Origin: an uncultured Rhodospirillales bacterium
Lineage (GTDB): Bacteria; Pseudomonadota; Alphaproteobacteria; RF32; CAG-239
Direction of reading: 5' to 3'
DNA length: 64,000 nucleotides
Assembly (NCBI GenBank): GCA_902761715.1
Contig: CACWLK010000011.1
Span: 1-64,000, forward strand
Shown here: positions 23,967 to 32,685 of the stretch, in pieces
Layout of the letters: each line of letters starts with the position of its first letter
How positions within the stretch are numbered: the first letter of the stretch is position 1
The notes under the pieces: generated by a model
Databases searched by the model: none
Seen by the model: only the letters and a program-made list of their open reading frames with translations
Told to the model about the DNA's origin: nothing
Translations under genes and position numbers: made by a program

Positions 23967-24723
23967 TTTTTCCCTCTCCTCGAGTTAAAAATTCAAGTAT
24001 AGTATTGTTTGGCGGGTTGCGCAGCAAATCATTAGGATTACCACGGGCCAAAATTGATTTGCTGGCACCATCCAAAAATATTGAATTGTTACCAACGGCA
24101 AAAATAGAACTGAGCTCGTGAGTTACAATTACGATGGTTGTTCCAAGACTATGGTTAATGTCTAAAATAAGGTCATCAAGCAGTTTTGAACTGACAGGGT
24201 CGAGACCTGCCGACGGCTCGTCAAAATATACAATTTCCGGATCAAGAGCAAGAGCACGAGCCAAACCGGCGCGTTTTTTCATGCCGCCGCTTATTTCTGA
24301 AGGATAATAATCCTCAAAACCGGCAAGTCCGACCAAGGCAAGTTTGAGCGAGACAAGTTCTTTGATTTGGGGCGCAGAATATTTTGTATAAAGTTGCAGC
24401 GGCATTGCAATGTTCTCACCTAAAGTCATGGAACTGAACAGGGCTCCGCTTTGGTATAATATGCCGTTTTTTTGCATGATTTTGTCTTTGGTTGCCGGCG
24501 AAGCAGAAGTAAAATTGGCTCCGTCAACAAAAACACTGCCTTTTAATGGCTGAACCAAGCCGGTTAAAACTCTGAGCAGGCTGCTTTTACCACAGCCGGA
24601 ACCACCCATAATAATGAAAATATCGCCTTTATTAATACTGAAGTTGAGGTCTTTCATTAAAACATAATCACCATAACCAATGGTCAGATTTTTGGCCTCA
24701 ATTTGAATTTGCGTATTACTCAT
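23959..24723 (-). CDS. mlaF: MlaF-like ABC transporter ATPase
   Basis: The 254-residue ABC ATPase powers the MCE lipid transporter. Walker A is GGSGCGKS (about 35-42), the Q-loop lies near YQSGALF, and the signature ISGGMKKRAGLARAL with Walker B IVYFDEPSAGLDP and switch His in VTHE complete the nucleotide site. The SGGM.KR form of the signature is typical of MlaF/Mkl. It overlaps mlaE by 4 nt (ATGA) and mlaD by 8 nt, consistent with one translationally coupled operon. Confidence 0.93.
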   Translation of the reverse strand: MSNTQIQIEAKNLTIGYGDYVLMKDLNFSINKGDIFIIMGGSGCGKSSLLRVLTGLVQPLKGSVFVDGANFTSASPATKDKIMQKNGILYQSGALFSSMTLGENIAMPLQLYTKYSAPQIKELVSLKLALVGLAGFEDYYPSEISGGMKKRAGLARALALDPEIVYFDEPSAGLDPVSSKLLDDLILDINHSLGTTIVIVTHELSSIFAVGNNSIFLDGASKSILARGNPNDLLRNPPNNTILEFLTRGEGKNA

Positions 24724-25838
24724 ATGCCCAAAACCTCACAGCTGACAGTGATAAGACCGGTCATGACAATCATCCACACTATTGATGACACTACGGCTTT
24801 GGTAGTGGCAGATCCGACGCTATCTGCGTTGCGACCGCAATAAATGCCGTAATAGCAGCCACAAACAGCGATTACTGCCCCAAACACAAGACCGTGAAAA
24901 ATTCCGACTAAAAAGTTATCAAGACTGATGGCGTCAATAGACAGTTCCCAATACTTTTGAAACGGAATACCGAGCATGGTAACACCCACAAAACCACCGC
25001 CGAGCATTCCCATAAAATCTGACCACATGGTCAAAAGAGGCATGGTTATGACCAGAGCAATCATGCGGGGAGAAACCAAAAATTCTATCGGGTTAACCCC
25101 CATGGTTTTAAGGGCGTCAATCTCCTCGTTAACCTGCATGGTGCCGATGGTTGCGGCATATGATGCACCGGTGCGGCCGGCCATAATAATACCGGTCATA
25201 ATTGCCCCCATAATACGGGTCATACCAATGGTAACAAGGCTGGCTACATAGATTTGAGCACCGAAAGTTTTGAGCTGAACGGCACCGACAAATGCCAAAA
25301 TTAAGCCGACCATAAAACTAATCAGCGAGACAATCGGCAAGGCTTTATAGGTACAATCTTCCAAAGCAAAAGATAAGTCAACTCCACGCATAAATGAGTG
25401 TCCGGCAAGCGAACGAACAAATGAGCCCCATGTTTTTTTGATAAAATCAATGCCTTTAATAACGCTGTTATATATATCAATGCCGAACATTCCGACATTT
25501 TCCAAAAAGCTACCGGAGCCGGTATCAGGCTGTGCGGGTTTGCGGTCGACCGAAAAAGCCAGTTTGATTAAGCGAGACAAGTTTTCGGAAAAATTCTGCT
25601 GTTCAAAGTCGATTTGTCGTTGAAGGGCAATTTTTTTGAGTTCAAAAATAATAATTACCAAAGTCGAATCCCATTGCCCGAGAGCCGATGCATCAACCCT
25701 TACCCGCTTGATGTTGTTGTCCCGAGCGAGTGAATAAAGGCGAATTTTAGTTTCTTCGTTATCGTAAGAGATAAAATCTCCACTGATACTGACAGCCAAA
25801 GTTTCGCCAGATGTATTAAAATTAAGATTTTGTTTCAT
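24720..25838 (-). CDS. mlaE: MlaE-like permease with N-terminal STAS-like domain
   Basis: The 372-residue protein combines an N-terminal STAS-like domain (about 1-100; VRVDASALGQWDSTLVIIIFELKK) with an MlaE permease domain (about 140-370; FMRGVDLSFALEDCTYKALP, MTRIMGAIMTGIIMAGRTGA, NEEIDALKTMGVNPIEFLVSP). In E. coli the STAS part is the separate MlaB, so this is a natural MlaB-MlaE fusion, known in many proteobacteria. I chose the ATG at 25838. An upstream GTG at 25895 lies inside the terminator hairpin of the preceding gene. No clear SD is visible. Confidence 0.9.
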   Translation of the reverse strand: MKQNLNFNTSGETLAVSISGDFISYDNEETKIRLYSLARDNNIKRVRVDASALGQWDSTLVIIIFELKKIALQRQIDFEQQNFSENLSRLIKLAFSVDRKPAQPDTGSGSFLENVGMFGIDIYNSVIKGIDFIKKTWGSFVRSLAGHSFMRGVDLSFALEDCTYKALPIVSLISFMVGLILAFVGAVQLKTFGAQIYVASLVTIGMTRIMGAIMTGIIMAGRTGASYAATIGTMQVNEEIDALKTMGVNPIEFLVSPRMIALVITMPLLTMWSDFMGMLGGGFVGVTMLGIPFQKYWELSIDAISLDNFLVGIFHGLVFGAVIAVCGCYYGIYCGRNADSVGSATTKAVVSSIVWMIVMTGLITVSCEVLGI

Positions 25839-25875
25839 GTTATATAATTTATTATCAATTTGGCTGATGTCAATA

Positions 25876-25912
25876 ACAAAACAACTCCGAAACACAGGGT
25901 TTCGGAGTTGTT
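25876..25912 (-). terminator. terminator after the 26-kb anchored protein gene
   Basis: The perfect 14-bp arms AACAACTCCGAAAC (25880-25893) and GTTTCGGAGTTGTT (25899-25912) close a 5-nt loop, with TTGTTATT following on the minus strand. It isolates the mla-type operon from the upstream gene. Confidence 0.9.
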
Positions 25913-25934
25913 AAGTGTGGATGTTGCGGCAATT

Positions 25935-26381
25935 TTATAACATATGTCCTTTTTTGCGGAGAATGTAGACAAAGCTGTCGCAGATGGTCAGTTTCAGACG
26001 AGCCTCGGGGTCGCCGATGAACTTGTGCATTTTGTCGTAGCACTGTTCTTGTAACTTTTTGTAAATCTCGCGGCTGCAGTAAACTACGCGGTCCCAGTCC
26101 ACTGATTGGCAATAAGCCAGAGCGAGATAGGCGCCTTCAGCATTGTCAACAAAGTTCTTGTCATCTTCAAGACGAGTGGCAAGCGACTTGCTGAAAACCA
26201 TTTTGTCGTCTTCACTAAGAGTGGAAATCAGACCGTCTTTGGCGGTAAACCACTCGATGAAGGTGCGCATTTGCTCTGATCCGACCGGGTTAAAGGGATT
26301 GACCTGTTTTTTGGCAGTCAGTAAACCGCGAACGAACAATGCCAGCAAGATAATTACGGCTGTGAGTAACATCCAATTCAT
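25935..26381 (-). CDS. N-terminally anchored helical protein, unknown
   Basis: The 148-residue protein has one N-terminal membrane helix (about 3-20, WMLLTAVIILLALFVRG) and then a helical cytoplasmic or periplasmic domain with several Cys and His residues (CQSVDW, VYCSREIY, EQCYDKMHKF, TICDSF). I recognise no family. It has its own strong promoter (26419-26447) and terminator. There is no SD before the ATG, which makes it resemble the other SD-less genes in this window, though its base composition is less distinct. Codon use is G/C-richer than in mutT next to it. Confidence 0.65.
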   Translation of the reverse strand: MNWMLLTAVIILLALFVRGLLTAKKQVNPFNPVGSEQMRTFIEWFTAKDGLISTLSEDDKMVFSKSLATRLEDDKNFVDNAEGAYLALAYCQSVDWDRVVYCSREIYKKLQEQCYDKMHKFIGDPEARLKLTICDSFVYILRKKGHML

Positions 26382-26418
26382 AAAATAATTTTTTAGTTAA
26401 TAATATCGTTATGGGAGG

Positions 26419-26447
26419 ATAATATAATTTTTAGTCAATTTTGTCAA
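26419..26447 (-). promoter_or_regulatory. consensus promoter of the 26-kb anchored protein gene
   Basis: On the minus strand this is TTGACA (26442-26447), a 17-nt spacer and TATTAT (26419-26424). It is one of the best sigma-70 matches in the window, about 38 nt upstream of the start codon. Confidence 0.8.
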
Positions 26448-26450
26448 GTT

Positions 26451-26840
26451 TTATAAATTAATCTCTTGCAATTTTTTTATGATGGCAACATCAGCAGGTG
26501 GAAACTCGTAGTTTTTCATCTCTTTTGAGCTTACCCAAGCAGAGTTTTGGTGAACATTGAGTTTGATTTGAGCGTTGTCAGGAATGTTTACCAAATAAAC
26601 GTGCAAGCGAAACTCATTTTCGGGATAACGGTAAGTGGTATCCATGATGTGTTTGCCGATTGTGGCTTCGACGCTTAATTCTTCACGCAATTCACGTTTT
26701 AGGCACTCCTCAATGCTTTCACCCTGCTCTTGTTTGCCGCCGGGAAATTCCCAAAGTCCGGCCAAGGGTTTGCCCTCAGGGCGCTGACCGATAAAAATTT
26801 TCCCGTTGCGGACAATAATGCCGGTTCCGACTTCTTTCAT
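26451..26840 (-). CDS. mutT: MutT-type Nudix hydrolase (8-oxo-dGTP diphosphatase)
   Basis: The 129-residue Nudix protein has a complete box, GGKQEQGESIEECLKREL followed by REEL, fitting GX5EX7REUXEEXGU. LWEFPGGK and the N-terminal VGTGIIVRNGKIFIGQRP are MutT-like. It hydrolyses oxidised dGTP to prevent A-to-C transversions. It lies 3 nt after gltX and is likely cotranscribed with it. The assignment to MutT rather than another small Nudix rests on length and the WEFPGGK motif. Confidence 0.88.
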   Translation of the reverse strand: MKEVGTGIIVRNGKIFIGQRPEGKPLAGLWEFPGGKQEQGESIEECLKRELREELSVEATIGKHIMDTTYRYPENEFRLHVYLVNIPDNAQIKLNVHQNSAWVSSKEMKNYEFPPADVAIIKKLQEINL

Positions 26841-26843
26841 GAT

Positions 26844-28283
26844 TTAAGCCTCCAGTTTCTTTATGGCTTGGCGAATTCTTTCCAAAGTTTCAGCTTTGCC
26901 TAAAATAGTGGCAATTTCAGTCGCACCGCCGGAAGTGGTTTCTTTTCCACTCAAAGCAATACGTAGAGGATAAAGGATTTGTCCGTTTTTGAGCTCGTTA
27001 GAAGCAGCCAGATTTTTGAGCTGCTCAAACAAATTTTCGTTATTCCAATCAGAAACTGCCTCAAGTGCCGGCAAAGTCAAAGCCAGAGCTTTTTTGGCAA
27101 CGTCAACATCAGTTTTCATCTTTTTGTTGGTATAAAGTTCCAGGTTGTACTCCGGCATTTTTTCCAAAAAGTCGGTTTGGGCAGCAATATCACCAAAAGT
27201 CTCAATACGCGGTTGCAGAACTTTGCTTAACATCGGCAAATTGAGCTCTCGGGTAAGATATTTTTGGTAGTATGGCAGAGCCATTTCGTGAAATTTTTCG
27301 GCTGATAGTTCACGAATGTAGCATCCATTCATCCATGTCAGTTTTACAATGTCAAAAATTGCCGGAGATTTATTTAAGTGGTCAGCAGTAAAACATTTTT
27401 TGAGCTCATCAAGAGAAAAAATCTCTTGATCGGTGCCGGGGTTCCAGCCCAACAAGGCAATATAATTCAAAATGGCCTCGGGCAGGTAACCTTTGGCGAC
27501 CAAATCCTGAAACGAAGCATCGCCATTTCGTTTGCTGAGTTTGTGTTGAGCATCTTTCATAACCGGCGGAACGTGAACATATACCGGCGGTGTCCAACCG
27601 AAAGCCTCGTAAATCAAGTTATATTTCGGGGTTGAAGAAATATATTCGTTACCGCGAACGACGTGGGTAATCCCCATCAAGTGGTCATCAATTACATTGG
27701 CAAAATTATAGGTCGGGAGACCATCGGTTTTGAGCAAAACACCCTCATCAAGCTCATCATAGTCAATCTCAATATCACCGTAGACTTCATCATGAAAGTG
27801 AGAAACACCCTTTTTATTGACTGTTTGGCGGATAGTATAAGGTTCGCCGGCAGCAACACGGGCTTTTGCTTCCTCAAGAGGAATACGCTTGCAGGGATCT
27901 TTGAATTTGGTGGGGATTTTGGCCTCATCATCGTTGTCGTCTTCATCATCGCGGGCAGCACAAAAACAATAATGCGCTCCGCCGAGTTCGACCAATTTTT
28001 GAGCATATTCCTTGTAAATCGGACGACGCTCGGACTGAACATAAGGACCGTATTGTCCACCGATATCAGGACCTTCGTCCCAATCCATATGCACGGTTTT
28101 GAGTGTATTATAAATAATGTCAATAGAACCCTCAACGTATCTCTTTTGGTCCGTATCTTCTATGCGCAACAAAAAATCTCCGCCGCAAGATTTGGAAATC
28201 AGATATTCATACAAAGCGGTACGCAAGTTGCCGATATGCATATATCCGGTTGGAGAAGGAGCAAAACGAGTTCTTACTTTCAT
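26844..28283 (-). CDS. gltX: glutamyl-tRNA synthetase
   Basis: The 479-residue class I synthetase charges tRNA-Glu. The HIGH-type motif appears as APSPTGYMHIGNLRTALYEY (about 8-27), and the KMSKS-type motif as KLSKRNGD (about 252-259). The C-terminal helical anticodon-binding domain is present and full length. An acidic insert (ARDDEDDNDDEAKIP, about 110-124) in the tRNA-acceptor region is not usual. Alphaproteobacteria often have two GltX copies, one of which handles tRNA-Gln; which copy this is cannot be told from here. It follows recN by 10 nt. Confidence 0.95.
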   Translation of the reverse strand: MKVRTRFAPSPTGYMHIGNLRTALYEYLISKSCGGDFLLRIEDTDQKRYVEGSIDIIYNTLKTVHMDWDEGPDIGGQYGPYVQSERRPIYKEYAQKLVELGGAHYCFCAARDDEDDNDDEAKIPTKFKDPCKRIPLEEAKARVAAGEPYTIRQTVNKKGVSHFHDEVYGDIEIDYDELDEGVLLKTDGLPTYNFANVIDDHLMGITHVVRGNEYISSTPKYNLIYEAFGWTPPVYVHVPPVMKDAQHKLSKRNGDASFQDLVAKGYLPEAILNYIALLGWNPGTDQEIFSLDELKKCFTADHLNKSPAIFDIVKLTWMNGCYIRELSAEKFHEMALPYYQKYLTRELNLPMLSKVLQPRIETFGDIAAQTDFLEKMPEYNLELYTNKKMKTDVDVAKKALALTLPALEAVSDWNNENLFEQLKNLAASNELKNGQILYPLRIALSGKETTSGGATEIATILGKAETLERIRQAIKKLEA

Positions 28284-28293
28284 TATTTTTTCC

Positions 28294-29958
28294 TCATGAA
28301 TTTATTAAAACTTTAGCTGCAGCTCTCGCCTCGTCGGTGATGGTTTCGCCGGCAAGCATGCGGGCGATTTCTTCCTCTCGTTCGGAAGACGAAAGCTCGT
28401 TAACATAAGTAGTAGTTATATTATTTTTAGTTTTCTTTTCAACTTTAAAATGATGATCACCGCAGGCAGCGACTTGTGGGGCATGGGTAACAATCAGCAC
28501 CTGCACATTGCGTGCCAGCGTTTTAAGTCGGCTACCGACCGCCTGTGCAGTAGCACCGCCGACACCGGCATCAACTTCATCAAAAATCATGGTTATATCG
28601 CTGGCTGAACTAATCAAATTGACCTTAAGTGCAAGCATAAAACGAGCCAACTCACCGCCGGAAGCAATTTTGTTGAGCGGTCCCTGGGGAGAATTGGGGT
28701 TGGTAGCCACCGTAAAACATACATCGTCCATACCCTGTGCGTTCCAACTGCTCTCCGGAAGTTCGGTAACCTGAGTTATAAATCGAGCTTTTTCCATTTT
28801 GAGCGGAGGAAGCTCTTTCATAATGCATTTGTCAAGCTCAGCGGCAGCTTTGCGGCGACAAGAGCTTAGGGCACGTGCTTTTTCGATATATTGAAGGCGC
28901 AAGGTATCTTCTGCTTTTTTGAGATTTAACAAGCCGTCTTCGCCAAGTTCAATTGATGATAGCTGTTGTTGCATTTCTTGCATTTTTTGCGGCAAACCGT
29001 CAATGTCGGTTCCGTGTTTGCGAGCAGCCGCACGCAGGGCAAAAAGGCGTTGTTCGATATTGTCGGCCTCATTCTGGTTGTAGTTTAGAGCCGAGCTGAC
29101 GTCTTCAATTTGGCGAATCGCTTCATCAGCATTGACCAGAGTTTGTTCAAGACTATCCACAATGTCCTGATATTTACCGTTAACCAAAGCATTGGCACGG
29201 TCTATTGCCGATTGAGCATGGCGCACTGCCGATAAAATATCGGCACCTTGAGTTAGAGAACCATAGGCAACATTGAGACTTTCTATCAGTTTTTCGCAAT
29301 TCATAATCTCATTGCGGCGTTGATTAAGCTCGTTTTCTTCTCCGACAACCGGCTTTAATTTTTGCAGTTCATCTACCCAATGACGGAGGTTTTCTTCGTC
29401 TTCACGCGATTTAGCCAAATTGTTTTCAGCCGATATTCGTGCCTGTTTGGCTGCCATGTATTGTTTGTAAGCATCTGCAACTTTTGCGATTTGTGTAGTA
29501 TATTTGCCATAACCGTCGAGAATTGATAAGTGAGTTGCCGGATTGAGCAGACCTTGGTTGTCAAATTGTCCATGTATTTCAACAAGATGAGAGCCAAATT
29601 CTTTAAGTAATTTCAAAGAAATCGGCTGGTCATTGATAAAAATTTTGCTTTTGCCGTCAGTACCGAGTGTACGTTTGATGACCAAGGAATCATCGATTTC
29701 AAGATCATTTTCGGTAGCTAAATTCATCAAGGGGCTGTTTTTCTCGGGTTTGGTAAAAACAGCAGTAACCGACAGCTTGTCGGTACCGTTGCGAATCAGC
29801 GACACATCGGCTCGTTGTCCGAGCACAAGTCCTAATGAATCGAGCAAAATAGATTTACCGGCGCCGGTCTCCCCGCTCAATATGGTGAGACCGTCGGCAA
29901 ACTCCAAATCGAGCTTGTCAATCAACACCACATTACGGACAGACAAACTTTCAAGCAT
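28294..29958 (-). CDS. recN: DNA repair protein RecN
   Basis: The 554-residue SMC-like ATPase acts in double-strand break repair. Walker A is GETGAGKSILLDSLGL (about 30), the long coiled coil spans about 150-370, and the C-terminal part has the signature IASGGELARFMLALK, Walker B TMIFDEVDAGVGG and VLIVTHAPQVAA. Length and motif order are canonical. It follows bamD by 3 nt in the order lpxC-bamD-recN, which is conserved in alphaproteobacteria. Confidence 0.96.
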   Translation of the reverse strand: MLESLSVRNVVLIDKLDLEFADGLTILSGETGAGKSILLDSLGLVLGQRADVSLIRNGTDKLSVTAVFTKPEKNSPLMNLATENDLEIDDSLVIKRTLGTDGKSKIFINDQPISLKLLKEFGSHLVEIHGQFDNQGLLNPATHLSILDGYGKYTTQIAKVADAYKQYMAAKQARISAENNLAKSREDEENLRHWVDELQKLKPVVGEENELNQRRNEIMNCEKLIESLNVAYGSLTQGADILSAVRHAQSAIDRANALVNGKYQDIVDSLEQTLVNADEAIRQIEDVSSALNYNQNEADNIEQRLFALRAAARKHGTDIDGLPQKMQEMQQQLSSIELGEDGLLNLKKAEDTLRLQYIEKARALSSCRRKAAAELDKCIMKELPPLKMEKARFITQVTELPESSWNAQGMDDVCFTVATNPNSPQGPLNKIASGGELARFMLALKVNLISSASDITMIFDEVDAGVGGATAQAVGSRLKTLARNVQVLIVTHAPQVAACGDHHFKVEKKTKNNITTTYVNELSSSEREEEIARMLAGETITDEARAAAKVLINS

Positions 29959-29961
29959 TGT

Positions 29962-30711
29962 TTAGCCTTTGATAAGCTCCGCTGATTTGGCGGTCCAAGA
30001 ACTCTTGGGATAGTTGTATTGTAAAACTTTGAAAGCTGATGAGGCTTCTTCAGCCAACCCCAAAATTTTATAAACTTCAATCTGGCGATACAAGGCTTCT
30101 TCAATGTAATTGGTGGTTTGGTAGTTGTTGACTACATTTGAAAAACGATTGAGCGCAGACAAATAGTTGCGTTGTTGTAAGTAATAACGTCCGATTTCCA
30201 TTTCCTGACCGGCCAAGTTGCCGTTAGCAAAAATAATCTTTTGTTTGGCATCAGCGGCATATTTTGAGTTTGGAAAACGCATAACCAATTGGTTCAAGGC
30301 ATCAAGAGCTTTGGTAGTTTCGCCCTGATTGCGGTTGGAATCGGATATTTGGTCAAAATAGCACATGGCTTTCAGATAGTAGGCATAGTCAATATTTTCG
30401 TTGCCGGGGTGAAAACGAATAAAGCGGTCTAAAGCCATGATTGCTTCGTCATAACTTTCATTTTTGTAATAAGCATAAGCCCCCATTATTTTGGCATCAG
30501 TAGCCCATTTGGAATAAGGATATTCAAGTTCAACCTGCTCAAATGTTTCGGCGGCTTCTTTGTATTTGGTCTTTTCAAGTTGCTTATGAGCACGATTATA
30601 AAGGCGTTCGACCGAAATATGCTCTTCTTGATTTTTGCTGTCGGAAGAAGCGCAGGCATTGAGCATTAACAATGCTGAAAAACAGAATAAAAACAATTTT
30701 AATTTTGACAT
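29962..30711 (-). CDS. bamD: outer membrane assembly lipoprotein BamD
   Basis: The 249-residue lipoprotein (lipobox LNAC at Cys19) contains tandem TPR units: LYNRAHKQLEKTKYKEAAETF, ELEYPYSKWATDAKIM and RFPNSKYAADAKQKI. BamD is the essential lipoprotein of the beta-barrel assembly machine. It is cotranscribed downstream of lpxC (2-nt gap) and upstream of recN. Confidence 0.95.
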   Translation of the reverse strand: MSKLKLFLFCFSALLMLNACASSDSKNQEEHISVERLYNRAHKQLEKTKYKEAAETFEQVELEYPYSKWATDAKIMGAYAYYKNESYDEAIMALDRFIRFHPGNENIDYAYYLKAMCYFDQISDSNRNQGETTKALDALNQLVMRFPNSKYAADAKQKIIFANGNLAGQEMEIGRYYLQQRNYLSALNRFSNVVNNYQTTNYIEEALYRQIEVYKILGLAEEASSAFKVLQYNYPKSSWTAKSAELIKG

Positions 30712-30713
30712 GA

Positions 30714-31568
30714 CTACACCAATTTGTAATTTGAATTATCACTAAACAGTTTTTTTAATAACTCGTTATTATGAAAATGTCCAGTTTTCATCGCAGTTAA
30801 TTCGCCGATAATGAAAAAACCGGATGTATACATATCACCGATAGCATCTAAAACCTTGTGGTTTACACATTCATGCGGATTTTTCATACCATCGGGATTA
30901 AGGACTTTGTCACCATCCAAAACAAGGGCATTTTCAAGACTTCCGCCTTTGATCAAACCAATCGACTGCAGATAGTCAATTTGACTTTTTTCACAAAAAG
31001 TACGGCACGGAGCAATTTCTGAAGCATAAATATCCTCGGTTATAAGACCGTGAAACTCTTGATGACCGACAATCGGAGACGGAAACTCAATTGTAAAATT
31101 AACTTTAAGTCCTTCGTCTGCCGGAGAAAGGCTTACAGTGTTACCATTGTTGTCCGTATAAGACACATTTTTAAGCACTTTGAGAAATTTGCGAGGGGCA
31201 TTTTGTGCAACCAACGGAACCTTTTTGAGGGTTTTATACAAATGTTCTCCGCTGCCGTCCAAAATCGGCAGTTCGGGATTGGAAACCTCGATACGAGCAT
31301 TGTCAATGCCCAAAATGTAAAGAACCGACATCAAATGTTCAATTGTGCTGACAATGTTTTTGTCTGCATCGCCAAGGCAGGTGCAATTTCTGGTATCAAC
31401 AACTTGGGAATACAGAGCTTTAAACTCTGGTTTGGAAGGCAAGTCGGAACGAATAAATACGATACCGGTACCAGGTTCGGACGGATAAAAAACAAGTTTA
31501 GAAACAAGTCCGGAATGAAGTCCTACGCCATTAATTTCAACCGTTTGCGATAATGTGTGTTGCTGCAT
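30714..31568 (-). CDS. lpxC: UDP-3-O-acyl-N-acetylglucosamine deacetylase
   Basis: LpxC catalyses the committed zinc-dependent step of lipid A synthesis, so the organism makes LPS or at least lipid A. Motifs are GVGLHSG (about 13-19), STIEHLMSVL with the zinc-binding His, APCRTFC, and GKHNHEL-type HFHNNELLKKL at the end. The protein is 284 residues, slightly shorter than the E. coli form. The start is the ATG at 31568 with AGAGGA upstream; the ORF upstream extends into the RNase P RNA and is not coding. Confidence 0.95.
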   Translation of the reverse strand: MQQHTLSQTVEINGVGLHSGLVSKLVFYPSEPGTGIVFIRSDLPSKPEFKALYSQVVDTRNCTCLGDADKNIVSTIEHLMSVLYILGIDNARIEVSNPELPILDGSGEHLYKTLKKVPLVAQNAPRKFLKVLKNVSYTDNNGNTVSLSPADEGLKVNFTIEFPSPIVGHQEFHGLITEDIYASEIAPCRTFCEKSQIDYLQSIGLIKGGSLENALVLDGDKVLNPDGMKNPHECVNHKVLDAIGDMYTSGFFIIGELTAMKTGHFHNNELLKKLFSDNSNYKLV

Positions 31569-31587
31569 AAAAATCCTCTTTGTTAAA

Positions 31588-31987
31588 AACAGGCAGCCTG
31601 TAAGCCGGGTTCTGTAACTTCTTGACTGTTTTGCAACAGGCAAGAAGACGATAGCTATTCATCTAGGCAGAACATTGCTGTTATGCTCATCGCGACCTAC
31701 CTCTGGAGTGAGGTGGAAACGCCTCAACAACTTTGAAAAAATCAAAGCCCTCCTAATTTGGTCTTGCTTCAAACAGGGTTTACCTGGCCAAAGTTATTGC
31801 TAACTTTGCGGTGAGCTCTTACCTCGCCTTTTCAACCTTACCGAACATGGTTCGGCGGTAATTTTCTGTGGCACTTTCCCTTGGATTGCTCCAGCCAGAC
31901 GTTATCTGGTGTCTTGTTTCCATGAAGCCCGGACTTTCCTCATTAACGGATTTTCCTTTCCGCAACGCAGCTATCCGGCTGCCTGTG
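31588..31987 (-). ncRNA. rnpB: RNase P RNA (class A)
   Basis: The minus strand holds the bacterial type A RNase P RNA. The 5' half contains GAGGAAAGTCCGGGCT (the conserved CR-I region), the centre AGAGCTCACCGCAAAG-like and CAGGTAAACCC segments, and the 3' half AGATGAATAGCTATC and ACAGAACCCGGCTTACA. The ends pair: AGGCAGCC near 31985 with GGCTGCCT near 31595, forming helix P1. About 400 nt, the normal length. Ends are approximate to within about 5 nt. It lies between divergent mraZ and lpxC, upstream of the lpxC start. Confidence 0.95.
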
Positions 31988-32145
31988 TATAAAGTTAATC
32001 TATTCGCAGGGAAAAGCAAGAAAAATTTTATTTTTTTTAATGGTCGGCAAACAAGTGCTTAAGCCTTATTTTACAAGGTGTTTGAATTTTAGTTTATGCA
32101 CGTAAGTAAGAACATAACAAGAACATACATAAAAATACTAAAAAT

Positions 32146-32179
32146 TCCCATTGATTCCCAAAAAATCCCATGTTATACC
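32146..32179 (+). promoter_or_regulatory. mraZ promoter with three-box MraZ operator
   Basis: TCCCA occurs at 32146-32150, 32156-32160 and 32166-32170, exactly 10 bp apart. On the other strand these are TGGGA boxes with 5-nt spacers, the operator form known for MraZ. They overlap a promoter with -35 TTGATT (32151-32156), a 17-nt spacer and -10 TATACC (32174-32179). Binding would occlude RNA polymerase, so the division operon is probably autorepressed by its first gene product. Confidence 0.8.
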
Positions 32180-32214
32180 ATAAGAGTAAGGGTAATCTAA
32201 AAAGGACTAAAAAA

Positions 32215-32685
32215 GTGAGAAAAACGTTCCTTTTCATGGACACAATTGTAAATAAGGTAGACGCCAAAGGGCGTGTTTCTCTGCCTTCAGATTACCGTGC
32301 AATAGTTAAAGAATTATCAACAGAAATCGTATGTTATCGCAGCCTGACTTCCCCGTGTATTGAGGGCTGTGCTGAAGAATTGCTTGAAAAAATTGCTGCT
32401 GATATGGAAACATCACTGGACTTTTTCTCACAAACCCAAGATGACCTTACAAACCTTATATTCGGTGATGCAAGACGTTTCAGCTTTGACAGCACCGGGC
32501 GTATTCTGCTGTCAGAAAAACTGCTTAAACACGCCCAAATTACTGATACTGCCGTTTTTGTCGGTAAAGGACGTAAATTCCAAATTTGGAACCCCGAAAA
32601 CTGGGCCAAAGAAGAAAAACGTATTCGTCAAGAAATAATGAAAAACCGCCCTTCTCTCTCAATGAAAGGAGGCACTAACCGATGA
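32215..32685 (+). CDS. mraZ: transcriptional regulator MraZ
   Basis: The 156-residue AbrB-fold protein has two tandem SpoVT/AbrB-like halves, NKVDAKGRVSLPSDYRA and DSTGRILLSEKLLKHA. It binds DNA as a ring and represses the dcw operon. I chose a GTG start at 32215, preceded by AAGGA 8 nt upstream, because it gives the family-typical FL residues before the first NKVD; an ATG at 32236 is the alternative. It overlaps rsmH by 4 nt. Confidence 0.93.
   Translation: MRKTFLFMDTIVNKVDAKGRVSLPSDYRAIVKELSTEIVCYRSLTSPCIEGCAEELLEKIAADMETSLDFFSQTQDDLTNLIFGDARRFSFDSTGRILLSEKLLKHAQITDTAVFVGKGRKFQIWNPENWAKEEKRIRQEIMKNRPSLSMKGGTNR

Noticed and set aside
25839-25895. Upstream GTG start for mlaE
   Set aside because: The start lies inside the terminator hairpin of the preceding gene and adds a non-homologous leader.
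31819-32062. Overlapping small ORFs on both strands
   Set aside because: They lie inside and at the 5' end of the RNase P RNA, whose conserved CR-I and P1 elements explain the sequence.
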